DNA of 46,826 nt, from contig JAEEJK010000059.1 in NCBI GenBank assembly GCA_016281815.1, positions 1 through 46,826 of the forward strand. Reading direction: 5' to 3'. The position numbers and the translations under genes are program-made. The DNA is from Prevotella sp. Lineage in GTDB: Bacteria > Bacteroidota > Bacteroidia > Bacteroidales > Bacteroidaceae. Positions 1 to 8,497 of the stretch are shown here, in pieces (the stretch's first letter is position 1; the number at the start of each line of letters is the position of its first letter). The notes beneath the pieces are model-generated. The model had not been told where the DNA came from. It saw nothing but the letters and a program-made list of their open reading frames with translations, and did no database searches.

Positions 1-312
1 CAGGCTCTCGCTGATGATGTTGTTGACGGAAAGCGTGGAGAGAAGCCATTTCTGCACACTCTCATCCTCCAGCACCTCATCGTTGCCGATGTAATACTTG
101 TATCCATTCTTTTTGTCACACTCGATATAGATGCCGAACATGTCCTCGATGGCATCCTTGTGTCGGTTGAATGTGGAGCGGGCCAATTCCGATCCCTCGT
201 TCAGGGAACTTCGGAGCCATTTCTCCTGAATCTCCGAGAACGTGATTTTCTTGGCCTTGTGAATGGTTTCAACAAGCCAAATGTATTCCTTGAATTTGAA
301 AGCAGTTTTCAT
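1..312 (-). CDS. WYL-domain transcriptional regulator, N-terminal part
   Basis: This gene runs off the window edge, so only the first 104 residues are visible; the start is ATG at 312. The visible part begins MKTAFKFKEYIWLVETI and reads as a winged helix-turn-helix: a helical stretch, then the recognition-like segment ARSTFNRHKDAIEDMFGI (about residues 44-61), then a wing with CDKKNGYKYYI. This is the usual N-terminus of Bacteroidales WYL-family regulators; the WYL domain itself would lie outside the window. Related WYL repressors (BrxR, CapW) control phage-defence operons and repress their own genes. A palindrome at 499-517 lies upstream and is shared with three other promoters of the island, which fits such a role. 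The family call is fairly safe; regulation of the island is inference. Confidence 0.75.
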   Translation of the reverse strand, partial: MKTAFKFKEYIWLVETIHKAKKITFSEIQEKWLRSSLNEGSELARSTFNRHKDAIEDMFGIYIECDKKNGYKYYIGNDEVLEDESVQKWLLSTLSVNNIISESL

Positions 313-481
313 ACTCGTTAGATTATCACTTGCTGTATTTGCCGTTAGGGTAACCAATGTCCCAGACAAATATGGTCAATGGCATCACTGTTGGCAAAAG
401 CGGTTAGTATTATTTATCGTCTTTTTCGTAGAATATGATTGAATCACTACACGAATGGAGGGCATTCCCGATTTTTGCGTG

Positions 482-517
482 CAAAAATAATCCGACGTTG
501 TGTCAAATCATGGGACA
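482..517 (-). promoter_or_regulatory. Promoter of the WYL gene with operator copy A
   Basis: On the minus strand the operator reads TGTCCCATGATTTGACACA (499-517). Its left arm TGTCCCA is intact and its right arm is degenerate. After exactly 9 bp comes the -7 box TATTTTTG (482-489). The operator would cover the -33 region. The leader to the ATG is about 160 nt and contains another TGTCCCA half-site at 358-364 on the plus strand. The other spacer sequence between 313 and 577 shows no gene. Confidence 0.65.
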
Positions 518-577
518 GGCGAGAGAAAAAAGTAGAAAAATCACATTTTTCAAACTTTTGCTGAGTAAAGAGACGTT

Positions 578-1078
578 TTAATAAGCAACGATTTCCTCTA
601 TTGCTTTGCGGGTTTTATTCTTTGACTCATCTGCCGGATAGCCCAATGGTATCAACACGGCTGGTTCCTCGTTTCCTGATAATCCGAACAGGTTTTTGCA
701 GAGTGTTGTATCAAAGTTGCACACCCAGCATGTACCGATACCTTGTTCTGTTGCTGCCAGGCATAATTGTTCCACAGCAATGGCAATATCGATGTCACCA
801 TGATGCTTTCCGTCACCACGTACCCATTCTTCATCGTGCAGGATGGATGCGATAACCATTACTGGAGCGGTGGCAAACCACTCACGGTTATAGCATCGAC
901 AGAGTTTCTTTCTGTCTTCTTCATTCGTCACTATCCGGAAAGACCACGGCTGCTTGTTACAAGCCGAAGGAGCCAGCCGAACACATTCCATGATGTAATC
1001 CATCTTCTCCTTTTCTACACAAGTAGGCTTGTAATTCCTACAACTATACCTTTTCTTTATCAGTTCTAATAATTGCAT
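578..1078 (-). CDS. Nitroreductase family protein
   Basis: A 166-residue FMN-dependent nitroreductase-like protein. The N-terminal motif RYSCRNYKP and the following APSACNKQPWSF are the FMN phosphate and ring contacts of the family, and GIGTCWVCNF matches the usual later glycine-rich segment. Length suits the short nitroreductases, which act as NAD(P)H oxidoreductases on nitro compounds, quinones or unknown substrates. A TTG at 1087 would add three residues, but the ATG at 1078 is the more likely start. It lies about 50 bp downstream of the DUF262 operon on the same strand with no clear promoter, so it may be read through from that operon. No link to defence is known; it may be older chromosome that the island was inserted beside. 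Confidence 0.8.
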   Translation of the reverse strand: MQLLELIKKRYSCRNYKPTCVEKEKMDYIMECVRLAPSACNKQPWSFRIVTNEEDRKKLCRCYNREWFATAPVMVIASILHDEEWVRGDGKHHGDIDIAIAVEQLCLAATEQGIGTCWVCNFDTTLCKNLFGLSGNEEPAVLIPLGYPADESKNKTRKAIEEIVAY

Positions 1079-1129
1079 ATTTTCCAAGGTTTTTAGTTCA
1101 TTTATTCCGATGATATCTATAAAATTTGT

Positions 1130-2005
1130 TCAATATTCGATTAACCATGATTGGTCATCATATGGGCACCATTTTCCATATAAAACAGAGATATAAGTCA
1201 CAACACCAAATTGTTCTGGTGTTAGTCTGGCAGCAAGATCTCGAATCTGTTCATTTGCTTCTTTTAGCCATTCCTTGCCAGACTCTTTCCAATAACCAAC
1301 AGAAAGATGACCTTCGACAAACTTCTTTTCGCCCCACCAGAACTTACTTTGAACGCTCTCCTTTAAGAATGGAGATTCTGTCTCCCTATTATAGTATCTA
1401 TAATACAACCCATACCGGTTGTAATACCATTTGCCCAGTTGCCACAGGTACTGATCCAACTCCTTGATGGAATATTTCGACAACCCAAAATGTTGGCGAA
1501 AGCTTAGGATCACTCCCATATAATTGCCATAGTCCTTCAGTTGGTCCTTTTTGAAATTAGCGAACGGCTCTTTCTTGTTCAGAGATAAAAGAACCTTTTC
1601 CACATAATTGTCATAAATTGCATAAGTCTCTGGTTGATGGTGACTACAATATTTGGTGGCAAACGAATAGAAACAGTGAGTCTTACCGTTCACCTCCACA
1701 TTCGCTATGTCGTTAATCAACGAGTAGTCCCCATCCTTGAGTCTTGCATCAATCTCTAAACTAAGTATGTGGCTAGCCAACGTATGAATATCAAAGATGT
1801 TTGTGCTATAAAAGTTGTTGAGTGCAGAACATTTGATGAGAATGTCCTCAATACAATTGTTCTTAGGGCAAAGCACCATGAACAACTTGTCTAATGCCAG
1901 TTCCTGGTCAGAATAGTTCGGCAGCCCCTTCCAGTAATTGACAAACCATTCAGCATCCTCTATGGATGGTCTATACTTCTCTGGTAGTCCCCTTTGTCTT
2001 GCCAT
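1130..2005 (-). CDS. Uncharacterised protein, third gene of the DUF262 operon
   Basis: A 291-residue soluble protein with no signal peptide or membrane segment. I do not recognise a named domain. Visible features are a central block CFYSFATKYCSHHQPETYAIYD (residues about 116-137), then a mostly helical half rich in Tyr and Trp, including LDQYLWQLGKWYYNRYGLYYRYYN. The central block, with its aromatic residues and CSHH/IYD, recalls proteins that accompany restriction-like genes, but that is only an impression. It starts 17 bp after the 681-residue DUF262-DUF1524 protein and reads in the same direction, so it is very probably cotranscribed from the promoter at 5760-5795. It is the best candidate for an accessory subunit or specificity factor of the DUF262 pair; this is inference. 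Confidence 0.75.
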   Translation of the reverse strand: MARQRGLPEKYRPSIEDAEWFVNYWKGLPNYSDQELALDKLFMVLCPKNNCIEDILIKCSALNNFYSTNIFDIHTLASHILSLEIDARLKDGDYSLINDIANVEVNGKTHCFYSFATKYCSHHQPETYAIYDNYVEKVLLSLNKKEPFANFKKDQLKDYGNYMGVILSFRQHFGLSKYSIKELDQYLWQLGKWYYNRYGLYYRYYNRETESPFLKESVQSKFWWGEKKFVEGHLSVGYWKESGKEWLKEANEQIRDLAARLTPEQFGVVTYISVLYGKWCPYDDQSWLIEY

Positions 2006-2022
2006 ATCTGAAATTTAATATT

Positions 2023-4068
2023 TCATTGTATGATTATATCCAGCATCTTTCTCTGATGCTCCAGGATATCTTCTGCATTCCATTCCATGTGAGCATCTCT
2101 CTCTAATAATCCATTGCGAATTGCCAAGTCATTGTCCTTACACTTCTGCATCATAATCTTGAATTTCAGGGAAGCAACACTTACTTGATCAGATTTACCG
2201 TCGCTGTAGTGGTCGAGTTTTGTTCTTGGATCCCAGTTGGAGCCAGAACTATTCGCTTCAGCACCAATCATTGCAAAATTTCCAAAACAGTTGATGTCAT
2301 AAGAACTTAAAGGCTTTCCGTCGCCAGCCTTGGCTTGTGGGTAATAATGTTCCAAGGATTTGCGAGTTCGAGAGAAATAGAAGTTGTTGAACGGTTCAAG
2401 TTCAAAATCGCTACACCCTAGTTCCTCGAAGAATTGGCTTCGTTCTTTCGACCCTTTCTTTGTCTTATTACCCCGTAACTCATCAGCATACTTTTTCCAA
2501 AGTATGTAGTCTGTGTAATTAAATACAAACAATGGCACATCTGCTCTTCCTTGTTTGTAGATTTCCTCAAATGTCATTCTATAGTCAACCTCTTCATCAC
2601 CAATTTCATCAACATTCATTACTCCATCTTCAAACAAAGCGTTATCAAATGCATTTGGTCCAGGCTGATTCCTTTCGTTAAGACATTTGGGATTAAGATA
2701 TACATCATAGAAATACTTATCTGCTAGGCACTGAAGGAATTCCAAATAATCCTGTTCATAAGGCTCATCGTTGTCAAACAAGAACATCATGGAGTAGAAG
2801 AGATAGTTCTTGCGCTGTTTGGGCGTGAAAGACACCTCAAACATCGAGAGCAAATGAACCATTTCTTTCTGGATGTCTGGATTCTCAGATATATTTTTGG
2901 GGTATCGCTTTTTCGCATTTTCAAGATAATAGAACTGCAATTTCCATGGATTGTCCCCCAATTGTTCTTTATCACCTTGGGAATGGTGGACAATATAGTT
3001 ATCAAGCAAGTATTTTGCCTTCAAAAGGTTTAATGCAAAGTCTTTCACGAATTCAACTTCGTCAGCCACAAAGTGTAATGCTTTATTAAACTCATTGAGC
3101 AATTCTTTATCATCAAGTGTGAACTTGACAGGCTCAAAGCCTTCATATTCCATCATGGTTACTTTCAGAACTATCAGCAAGAAGTTAGGAAAGTCTATAA
3201 TCGGTTGGAACTTGTCATTCTGCTCTATTTCAGAGAAATCTTCCATTTCGCTGATTGGCTGCTGAAGAAGGTTAAAAATAGTAGATTTCCCTTCCGATTC
3301 GTTTTGTTCGGGAATGTCCTCAAATGAATCAATAATGAATTTGTGAAGATGGGAGCCAAATACCTTTGCTTCGGGAAAAGCTTGTTGTACATAAATATTC
3401 ATTTCACTACAAGCCTCCCAAACACGGCTGAAAGTAGCCAATTCTTTCTTGTTAAGATATTGTCCAAGCAATGACTTTACAATCTCATGCTTCTCCAACT
3501 GCTCGCCACGAGAATTCATTACCTCAAAGTAGTGATTTAGGTCAACATCTTTAGGTACTTTATAGTGGATGATATGTACTTGGTCAAGGAAATACTTCGT
3601 AAACTCCCCTCGTTCGGATTCTTCCACAATAGCATCGACTGCTTTTTTCGCATAGTTATAGCCATTTCTGATGCCACTGTCTACTTCTTCGCCTAAATTG
3701 GGGTATTCATTCAATTTGGCAATCGTTGAAGCAGATTTTTTTCTTGCTCCATAGGTTAATCTGTTTCGGATTTCCTTAAAACCTAAAACCTTTAAGATGA
3801 TATAAATCGTGGTTAATCGCTGTTGGCCGTCTATCACCTCATAAATACTATCCCCACGTTTATAGGTCACCAATGTACCTATATAATAGAAATCATTTTT
3901 GTTTTTAACAAAAGAATCGTACACATCCTTGATCAATGCGGTAATCTCATCTTCTTCCCAAGCATAGTTACGTTGATATACAGGAATCACGTAAGTTTTT
4001 GTTTCCTGGCTTTCCAGATATATCTGGTATATTGAACGCTCTTCAAGTGGAAATGTAGAATTATCCAT
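2023..4068 (-). CDS. DUF262 and DUF1524 domain protein (GmrSD-like)
   Basis: A 681-residue protein with the domain order of single-chain GmrSD-type enzymes. The N-terminal DUF262 domain has VIPVYQRNYAW (about 27-37) and IDGQQRLTT (79-87), the ParB/Srx-like nucleotide-binding motif. The C-terminal DUF1524 domain has an HNH-type nuclease core: EHYYPQ with His574, a GNF with Asn597, and SNWDPRTK ending in Lys617. The middle is helical. GmrSD enzymes are nucleoside-triphosphate-stimulated type IV restriction enzymes that cut phage DNA carrying modified bases; other members of the family have different targets, so the substrate here is open. It follows the 514-residue DUF262 gene after 5 bp. Both active sites look intact. 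Confidence 0.9.
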   Translation of the reverse strand: MDNSTFPLEERSIYQIYLESQETKTYVIPVYQRNYAWEEDEITALIKDVYDSFVKNKNDFYYIGTLVTYKRGDSIYEVIDGQQRLTTIYIILKVLGFKEIRNRLTYGARKKSASTIAKLNEYPNLGEEVDSGIRNGYNYAKKAVDAIVEESERGEFTKYFLDQVHIIHYKVPKDVDLNHYFEVMNSRGEQLEKHEIVKSLLGQYLNKKELATFSRVWEACSEMNIYVQQAFPEAKVFGSHLHKFIIDSFEDIPEQNESEGKSTIFNLLQQPISEMEDFSEIEQNDKFQPIIDFPNFLLIVLKVTMMEYEGFEPVKFTLDDKELLNEFNKALHFVADEVEFVKDFALNLLKAKYLLDNYIVHHSQGDKEQLGDNPWKLQFYYLENAKKRYPKNISENPDIQKEMVHLLSMFEVSFTPKQRKNYLFYSMMFLFDNDEPYEQDYLEFLQCLADKYFYDVYLNPKCLNERNQPGPNAFDNALFEDGVMNVDEIGDEEVDYRMTFEEIYKQGRADVPLFVFNYTDYILWKKYADELRGNKTKKGSKERSQFFEELGCSDFELEPFNNFYFSRTRKSLEHYYPQAKAGDGKPLSSYDINCFGNFAMIGAEANSSGSNWDPRTKLDHYSDGKSDQVSVASLKFKIMMQKCKDNDLAIRNGLLERDAHMEWNAEDILEHQRKMLDIIIQ

Positions 4069-4073
4069 ATTGC

Positions 4074-5618
4074 CTATTCGTTATAAAAGTGATTAATCTT
4101 AAAGAAATGGAGGTAATATTTAAACAAGTTACCTTCATGCTCATCTATTGTCTTATCGTCTACTTTCTGATAAACCCTGTCAAATATGTCTTCTCTTGAC
4201 AATGGGTTCAGCTTGTCTGCCAACGTACTCAGCAATGAGATTGGAGTGTCGGAGTCGGCTATCAGTTTGTAGATATTAAAGGCGTTTGTGATACCACTTC
4301 TTTCAAGTACATAGTTTTGTGCAGATTGCCAGCCCAAATGTGAATATTGAGCGCGGAGAGAGTAAGCCCATACAAAGGCAAATGCCACGAACTGCTCAAA
4401 CAGTTCTGTATCAACCTTGGTAGGATATGTCGCAGGACAGAAACGATCTACATATAGCAACAATGCTGTGTCAAAAAGCAATCGTGTTATTCTGTTTCCA
4501 ACGCCTTTGTTGTAATATTTGTCCAAAGTGTCTACTATCTTATTGCCTTTGATGTAGAAGCCCTCATATTTACTATTATCTTGAATGTCTTTAAGGATTT
4601 CGTAGTAATGCTTCGTGTAGTCAAAGAATGGCTTGCCCGCAATGATTGGAGTATTTAACTGAAAAGCATTCACCTCTCTTGTTCCCGACACAAAAGGCAT
4701 GGCAGAGGAGTTTATAAACTCTGCATACGAATATGCACTCTTGAAGAACTGAGCATAAGGTGTGTTGGCTTTTTTTGTAATGCCTTTAAACTTGAAAATG
4801 TTATGCTCACTCAATTTATATGCCCAATTCCCGTTAATCCATTCTTTGATTCGGTACAAATAATCGCCAAAGAAAACGGCCAAATCTTGCTGAGGAATCT
4901 TTTCCCATTCTTTGACTATCTGCTCTGTTCTAACTTCATCAATGTCTGCCATCTCACGCAGATGATATGCTTTCAGCAGGTCGTGAGGATATAAGGCCTT
5001 ACCTCTGGCATTCTGAGAATCGAAGAACTGGAAGGCTTCTGATACATCTTCGGTAATTACAACTATCAGTTCGCATTGTTGTTCTATGAAATTACGCAAG
5101 GATTTCATGTCCATGTTGTGCTCAACGCTTTTATCACCCTCTGCACTCTTGTATGTCCTTCGTCTGAATGCATTCAAATTGTTGGGAATATTATGGCGAC
5201 TAAACGGATTGTCAAACACTTGTTGGTGAAGGAAATCTATCACGGGTCTTTTCTCTTGATCTTCTTCAAGTTCGTACAATGCGGTAAGCAATAGAGAAAA
5301 AGTTATAGTTCTTTGTTGCCCATCTACAATCTCATACACATCTTGCCCATTGTCGTTTTTGGTCTTATGCAAGATTAGAGTGCCAACTCGATATACCTCC
5401 TTGTTGCTGTTTCTTGCTTCAAGAATGTCATCAAGCAATTGTATGGCATTACGTGCAGTCCATTTGTAAGGACGTTGATACTCAGGAATGGTAAGCCTGA
5501 CGTTATCGATAGGTCTACCATCTTCTTTCCTGGTGATTCTGTTTTTTAACAACAAATCACCAATTGTTGTTAATGATAATGTCAAATTATCCTTATTGCC
5601 TTTTTTAGATTTCACCAT
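4074..5618 (-). CDS. DUF262 protein without a nuclease domain
   Basis: A 514-residue protein, first in the DUF262 operon. Its N-terminus carries the DUF262 motif set: LTIPEYQRPYKW (about 42-53) and EIVDGQQRTITF with the DGQQR core at 99-103. Unlike its neighbour it ends at ...YYLHFFKINHFYNE without any recognisable DUF1524 HNH motif, so it should bind or hydrolyse nucleotide but not cut DNA by that route. The remainder is helical and contains a FFDSQNARGKAL segment typical of the family. Tandem pairs of this kind, one with and one without the nuclease, suggest a heteromeric complex. The start is ATG at 5618; the promoter at 5760-5795 leaves a leader of about 135 nt. Confidence 0.88.
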   Translation of the reverse strand: MVKSKKGNKDNLTLSLTTIGDLLLKNRITRKEDGRPIDNVRLTIPEYQRPYKWTARNAIQLLDDILEARNSNKEVYRVGTLILHKTKNDNGQDVYEIVDGQQRTITFSLLLTALYELEEDQEKRPVIDFLHQQVFDNPFSRHNIPNNLNAFRRRTYKSAEGDKSVEHNMDMKSLRNFIEQQCELIVVITEDVSEAFQFFDSQNARGKALYPHDLLKAYHLREMADIDEVRTEQIVKEWEKIPQQDLAVFFGDYLYRIKEWINGNWAYKLSEHNIFKFKGITKKANTPYAQFFKSAYSYAEFINSSAMPFVSGTREVNAFQLNTPIIAGKPFFDYTKHYYEILKDIQDNSKYEGFYIKGNKIVDTLDKYYNKGVGNRITRLLFDTALLLYVDRFCPATYPTKVDTELFEQFVAFAFVWAYSLRAQYSHLGWQSAQNYVLERSGITNAFNIYKLIADSDTPISLLSTLADKLNPLSREDIFDRVYQKVDDKTIDEHEGNLFKYYLHFFKINHFYNE

Positions 5619-5759
5619 ACTTTCTAAGAATTCAATATGTATGCTAATGAGTTTCCAGATTCCAGTTATTGTTCAAAGTTGTTGTCATTCGTGGGATTAT
5701 TTATCCAACCACTACCAACATATTTACCAATAACTGCTCCACAACTAATTATTTTACTG

Positions 5760-5795
5760 CAAATTAACAGTCCTCTTGTTTCAAATCGCGGGACA
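5760..5795 (-). promoter_or_regulatory. Promoter of the DUF262 operon with operator copy B
   Basis: On the minus strand the operator variant TGTCCCGCGATTTGAAACA lies at 5777-5795. Exactly 9 bp later is TTAATTTG (5760-5767), one base off the -7 consensus TAnnTTTG. The left arm is nearly intact while the right arm has lost the GGG. This copy is the most degenerate of the four, so repression here may be weaker than at copies C and D. Confidence 0.6.
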
Positions 5796-5812
5796 GGCAA
5801 GAAATAATTTTA

Positions 5813-6049
5813 TTATCCCTCAGTTTTTTTCTTGACAACGGGATCTGCTATCTCTTCCAAACGAACGAGGTCATTAAGCTCTACCTGCAGAAGCTTCGCT
5901 ATGGTCATCATCATAAGGGACGGCTGGCTTTTGTTGGTACACCACTTGCTGAAGGTTGCCGGGTCTTTTCCCAACTTCTCAGCAAGCCACTTGTTGGTTT
6001 TGCCCTTGTCAACCAGTACGGTCTTTATTCTGTTCAACTTCTTGTCCAT
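5813..6049 (-). CDS. Small XRE-family HTH protein
   Basis: A 78-residue protein made up almost entirely of a Cro/CI-type helix-turn-helix: KTNKWLAEKLGKDPATFSKW followed by CTNKSQPSLMMMTIAKLLQVELNDLV. The open frame extends upstream to 6280, but the ATG at 6049 is the natural start, since the -7 box TATCTTTG sits at 6076-6083 and translation from further upstream would be outside the transcript. Proteins of this size often control neighbouring restriction-type genes. Its own promoter lacks the island palindrome, so it is probably not autoregulated through that site. It could regulate the DUF262 operon just downstream; the target is unknown. Confidence 0.8.
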   Translation of the reverse strand: MDKKLNRIKTVLVDKGKTNKWLAEKLGKDPATFSKWCTNKSQPSLMMMTIAKLLQVELNDLVRLEEIADPVVKKKTEG

Positions 6050-6075
6050 AGTAATAAATTTGTCGATTACACAGA

Positions 6076-6083
6076 CAAAGATA
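6076..6083 (-). promoter_or_regulatory. -7 box of the HTH gene
   Basis: TATCTTTG on the minus strand, 26 bp before the ATG at 6049. No convincing -33 TTTG is seen. Its position excludes the longer upstream reading frame as the real coding region. Confidence 0.5.
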
Positions 6084-6201
6084 CGGAAAAAAATGGAAAA
6101 GTTGCCTATTTCGCCATAAAAAGGAACTTTTAGTGCACTTTTCCCATACAGTTTCTGAATATGGCTTGTTTTTTTGAAATTATTTTTGAAAAGTTGGAGT
6201 T

Positions 6202-6237
6202 TGTCCCATGATTTGGGACAACGTATGCCTATCTTTG
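6202..6237 (+). promoter_or_regulatory. Promoter of the three-gene plus-strand operon with operator copy C
   Basis: A perfect inverted repeat TGTCCCATGATTTGGGACA (6202-6220; arms of 7 bp, spacer of 5) is followed after 9 bp by the -7 box TATCTTTG (6230-6237). Transcription would start near 6243. The palindrome covers the -33 region, the position expected for a repressor. The 21 bases starting at 6202 are identical to those starting at 8498. Confidence 0.7.
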
Positions 6238-6331
6238 CGGTGTGATTGAGACATGGGAGTAACGATGACTTCAAGCCCAAGCCTCATGGCAAATGTCCAC
6301 AAAAATAGAAAGAACAACTAATTTTATAATT

Positions 6332-6787
6332 ATGTCTTCTTATTTATATGCTGTAATACCGTACAAGAGCGGACTTCATTTTCAAGATGAAGATGAAGAC
6401 AAGTTTGTTTATGGCTATATGCCAAATGAACTGAAAGGCATCAACATGGACTTTGACGAAGAATGTTTTATAGTTTTCTCGGATTTCATATTGATCAACA
6501 CCTGCTGTAGAATGTCCTCGTTAAACTGCAATGAAAACGGATGGTGCCAAATCCGCTGTGAAATATATGCAATCGCGAAGGCGCTCCATGCGAAAGAGGC
6601 ATGGTATGTGGAAGAGCTTTGCACAGACGAGATGATGCTTCCCGACTTCAGTTTTGAGGAATGGAAGAAAAGACTCAAAAAAGAACTGGCATACTGTACC
6701 ACAGAAGTGACCATTGAAATGTTGAGGAATCAAAGATGGGCCAGTTATTGTCATGATGACTTTAGCGACATTGTGACCGAAAAGTAA
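6332..6787 (+). CDS. Uncharacterised protein, first gene of the HD operon
   Basis: A 151-residue acidic soluble protein of no recognised family. It starts MSSYLYAVIPYKSGLHFQD and contains a C-terminal helical part with EAWYVEELCTDEM and FSFEEWKKRLKKEL. An in-frame ATG at 6293 would add 13 residues; I prefer 6332 because it follows an A-rich stretch typical of Bacteroidetes start sites, but 6293 cannot be excluded. It lies directly behind the operator-bearing promoter at 6202-6237 and about 95 bp before the fusion gene. That context makes it a likely partner of the PUA/HD fusion protein. Confidence 0.7.
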   Translation: MSSYLYAVIPYKSGLHFQDEDEDKFVYGYMPNELKGINMDFDEECFIVFSDFILINTCCRMSSLNCNENGWCQIRCEIYAIAKALHAKEAWYVEELCTDEMMLPDFSFEEWKKRLKKELAYCTTEVTIEMLRNQRWASYCHDDFSDIVTEK

Positions 6788-6881
6788 TGAGACCCATACA
6801 ACGCAGTAAAGAGGTTGGGGCAAAACAATAACTTCACAATCAACCAACAAAGACAAGAAGTACTATAGATAAAAGAAGCGT

Positions 6882-8030
6882 ATGAGAACTTTCATATTAT
6901 TCTGGAATCCTGCGATATCCAATTGGAAACTGGATGACTGCAGAAAGGCGATAGATAATGGTGACATCGAAGACTTCGTCTGGCCGGTGTGGGATCATGA
7001 GATTGTCCAATATGGTGACCGTTTCTTTATGGCAAGATGCGGAAAAGGGAACACAGGTATATTTGCATGCGGCCATTTCAGTTCCATCCCATTCATAGGA
7101 GATGACTGGTCAGGAAAAGAGTGTGAGGTGCATTATGCCGAATTGGATATGGATATCTTGATAGATACGGAACGGGAACCTATCCTATCCACAGAGATGC
7201 TGCAAAAGGAAATGCCTGATTTTGACTGGTCATGTGGTCATTCGGGCAGGCTCCTGCAATCTGAATACACGGACAAATTGGAACAATTATGGGCAACATT
7301 CCTTGCAGAGCATGAAGCAACGTTGTCTCAATATACCATTAGGAAAAAGAATGAGGATGACGAGGATGATGAAGACTACTCCAGTGTAAATGATATGAGC
7401 CTGGAAATTTCTCTTCTCGATGATGGGGAGATTGTATTGGAATTGAAGAACATCAACTGGAACCCCATAAAAAAGGTGAAGGCCAGGACATTCAAAGAAT
7501 GCGAGGAGATGGTCTCCCCTTATTTTACCGATAGGGAAGTTGATTTGTATTGGAAGATTGACGATAAGCACGATTGCGATCTTTTACCTGTTGCTCTGGC
7601 AAAACAGTTCGTAAAAGCCCTTGATTTGGCATCCTGGAAGCATCGTGACCAAAAGGACAAGGCCGGCAAGGCGTACTTTGGCCATGTGGTACGTGTTGCA
7701 AAAAGATGCGAGACCTTGCCGGCACAGATTGTCGCACTTCTTCATGACGTGATTGAGGATACGGATGTTACCCCGGAGATGATGGAGGAAATGGAATTCT
7801 CGGAGTTTATCAGAAAGGCCGTCGTGTGTTTGACACATCGGGAGGGGGAATCCTATGAGGACTATGTCAGGCGTGCGGCAAGAAACCCTATCGCACGTGA
7901 GGTGAAGATGGCCGATTTGGAAGACAATATGGATTTGAAAAGACTGCCGGAAGTCAGCGATGAGGATCTGAGGAGACTGAAGAAATACAGAGAGGCCTGG
8001 AATTACCTCAAAGGTTACAGAAGTTATTGA
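6882..8030 (+). CDS. PUA/EVE-like domain fused to a SpoT/MESH1-type HD phosphohydrolase
   Basis: A 382-residue protein in three parts. Residues 1-145 begin FILFWNPAISNWKLDD and contain GDRFFMARCGKGNTGIFACGHF, a beta-rich pattern like the PUA/EVE fold that reads modified bases. After an acidic linker (157-165) comes a middle region (170-245) I cannot assign. Residues 250-378 match the HD domain of ppGpp hydrolases: His268 in FGHVVRVA, the HD pair His288-Asp289 in LLHDVIEDTD, catalytic-type Glu292-Asp293, and Asp345 in VKMADLEDN. All metal ligands expected in SpoT/MESH1 are present. No synthetase or TGS domain follows, so the protein should hydrolyse a nucleotide such as (p)ppGpp, NADPH or a signalling nucleotide. 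The fold call for the N-terminus is inference. Confidence 0.8.
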   Translation: MRTFILFWNPAISNWKLDDCRKAIDNGDIEDFVWPVWDHEIVQYGDRFFMARCGKGNTGIFACGHFSSIPFIGDDWSGKECEVHYAELDMDILIDTEREPILSTEMLQKEMPDFDWSCGHSGRLLQSEYTDKLEQLWATFLAEHEATLSQYTIRKKNEDDEDDEDYSSVNDMSLEISLLDDGEIVLELKNINWNPIKKVKARTFKECEEMVSPYFTDREVDLYWKIDDKHDCDLLPVALAKQFVKALDLASWKHRDQKDKAGKAYFGHVVRVAKRCETLPAQIVALLHDVIEDTDVTPEMMEEMEFSEFIRKAVVCLTHREGESYEDYVRRAARNPIAREVKMADLEDNMDLKRLPEVSDEDLRRLKKYREAWNYLKGYRSY

Positions 8031-8046
8031 TTAAGAAGAAAATGAT

Positions 8047-8460
8047 ATGGGAACAGATATTCATATACATATAGAGCATAAAAGCAGGAAGAAGAAAAAG
8101 TTTGTCTATGACTTTGAAGCTGATGGCGAGAGAATATATTCGCTATTTGGTGTCCTTGCCGGGACGAGAGGTGATTGTGATGCACTATTCGACCCAAGAG
8201 GCTTGCCCACGGATGTCAGCCCTGAGGTCTTGGAGGAATATAAATTATGGGATGGAGATGCACATACGCATAGCTGGCTGACAACAGAGGAATTCGGGAA
8301 ATGCTTGGATTCCTATTTTGAGGATTGTACCAAAGTAGCAGGAAATAGCGAAGAATATGTGAGAGAATGGATGTTATCGTATTATAAGATATACGAATAC
8401 ATGAAATATAGTGAGGATGAGGGTGAACCAAGCAGAATCGTATTCTGGTTTGACAACTGA
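8047..8460 (+). CDS. Phage-type conserved protein (MGxDIH family)
   Basis: A 137-residue protein that opens MGTDIHIHIEHK and contains YSLFGVLAGTRGD, PRGLPTDVSPEV and DAHTHSWLTTEEF. This motif set is known from a family found in phages and genomic islands, whose function is not established. The conserved Asp/His residues at the start and in the DxHxHSW motif could bind metal, but no activity is shown. It lies 16 bp after the PUA/HD fusion gene and is the last gene of the operon driven from 6202-6237. The presence of a phage-type gene supports the mobile or defence nature of the region. Confidence 0.75.
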   Translation: MGTDIHIHIEHKSRKKKKFVYDFEADGERIYSLFGVLAGTRGDCDALFDPRGLPTDVSPEVLEEYKLWDGDAHTHSWLTTEEFGKCLDSYFEDCTKVAGNSEEYVREWMLSYYKIYEYMKYSEDEGEPSRIVFWFDN

Positions 8461-8497
8461 TTCAATTTTTTTGGATTTAGAAGAATTTTTTCTTGCA

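Noticed and set aside
5813..6049. The small HTH protein as binder of the shared palindrome
   Set aside because: Its own promoter lacks the palindrome, whereas the WYL gene has it, so autoregulation favours the WYL protein. Not excluded.
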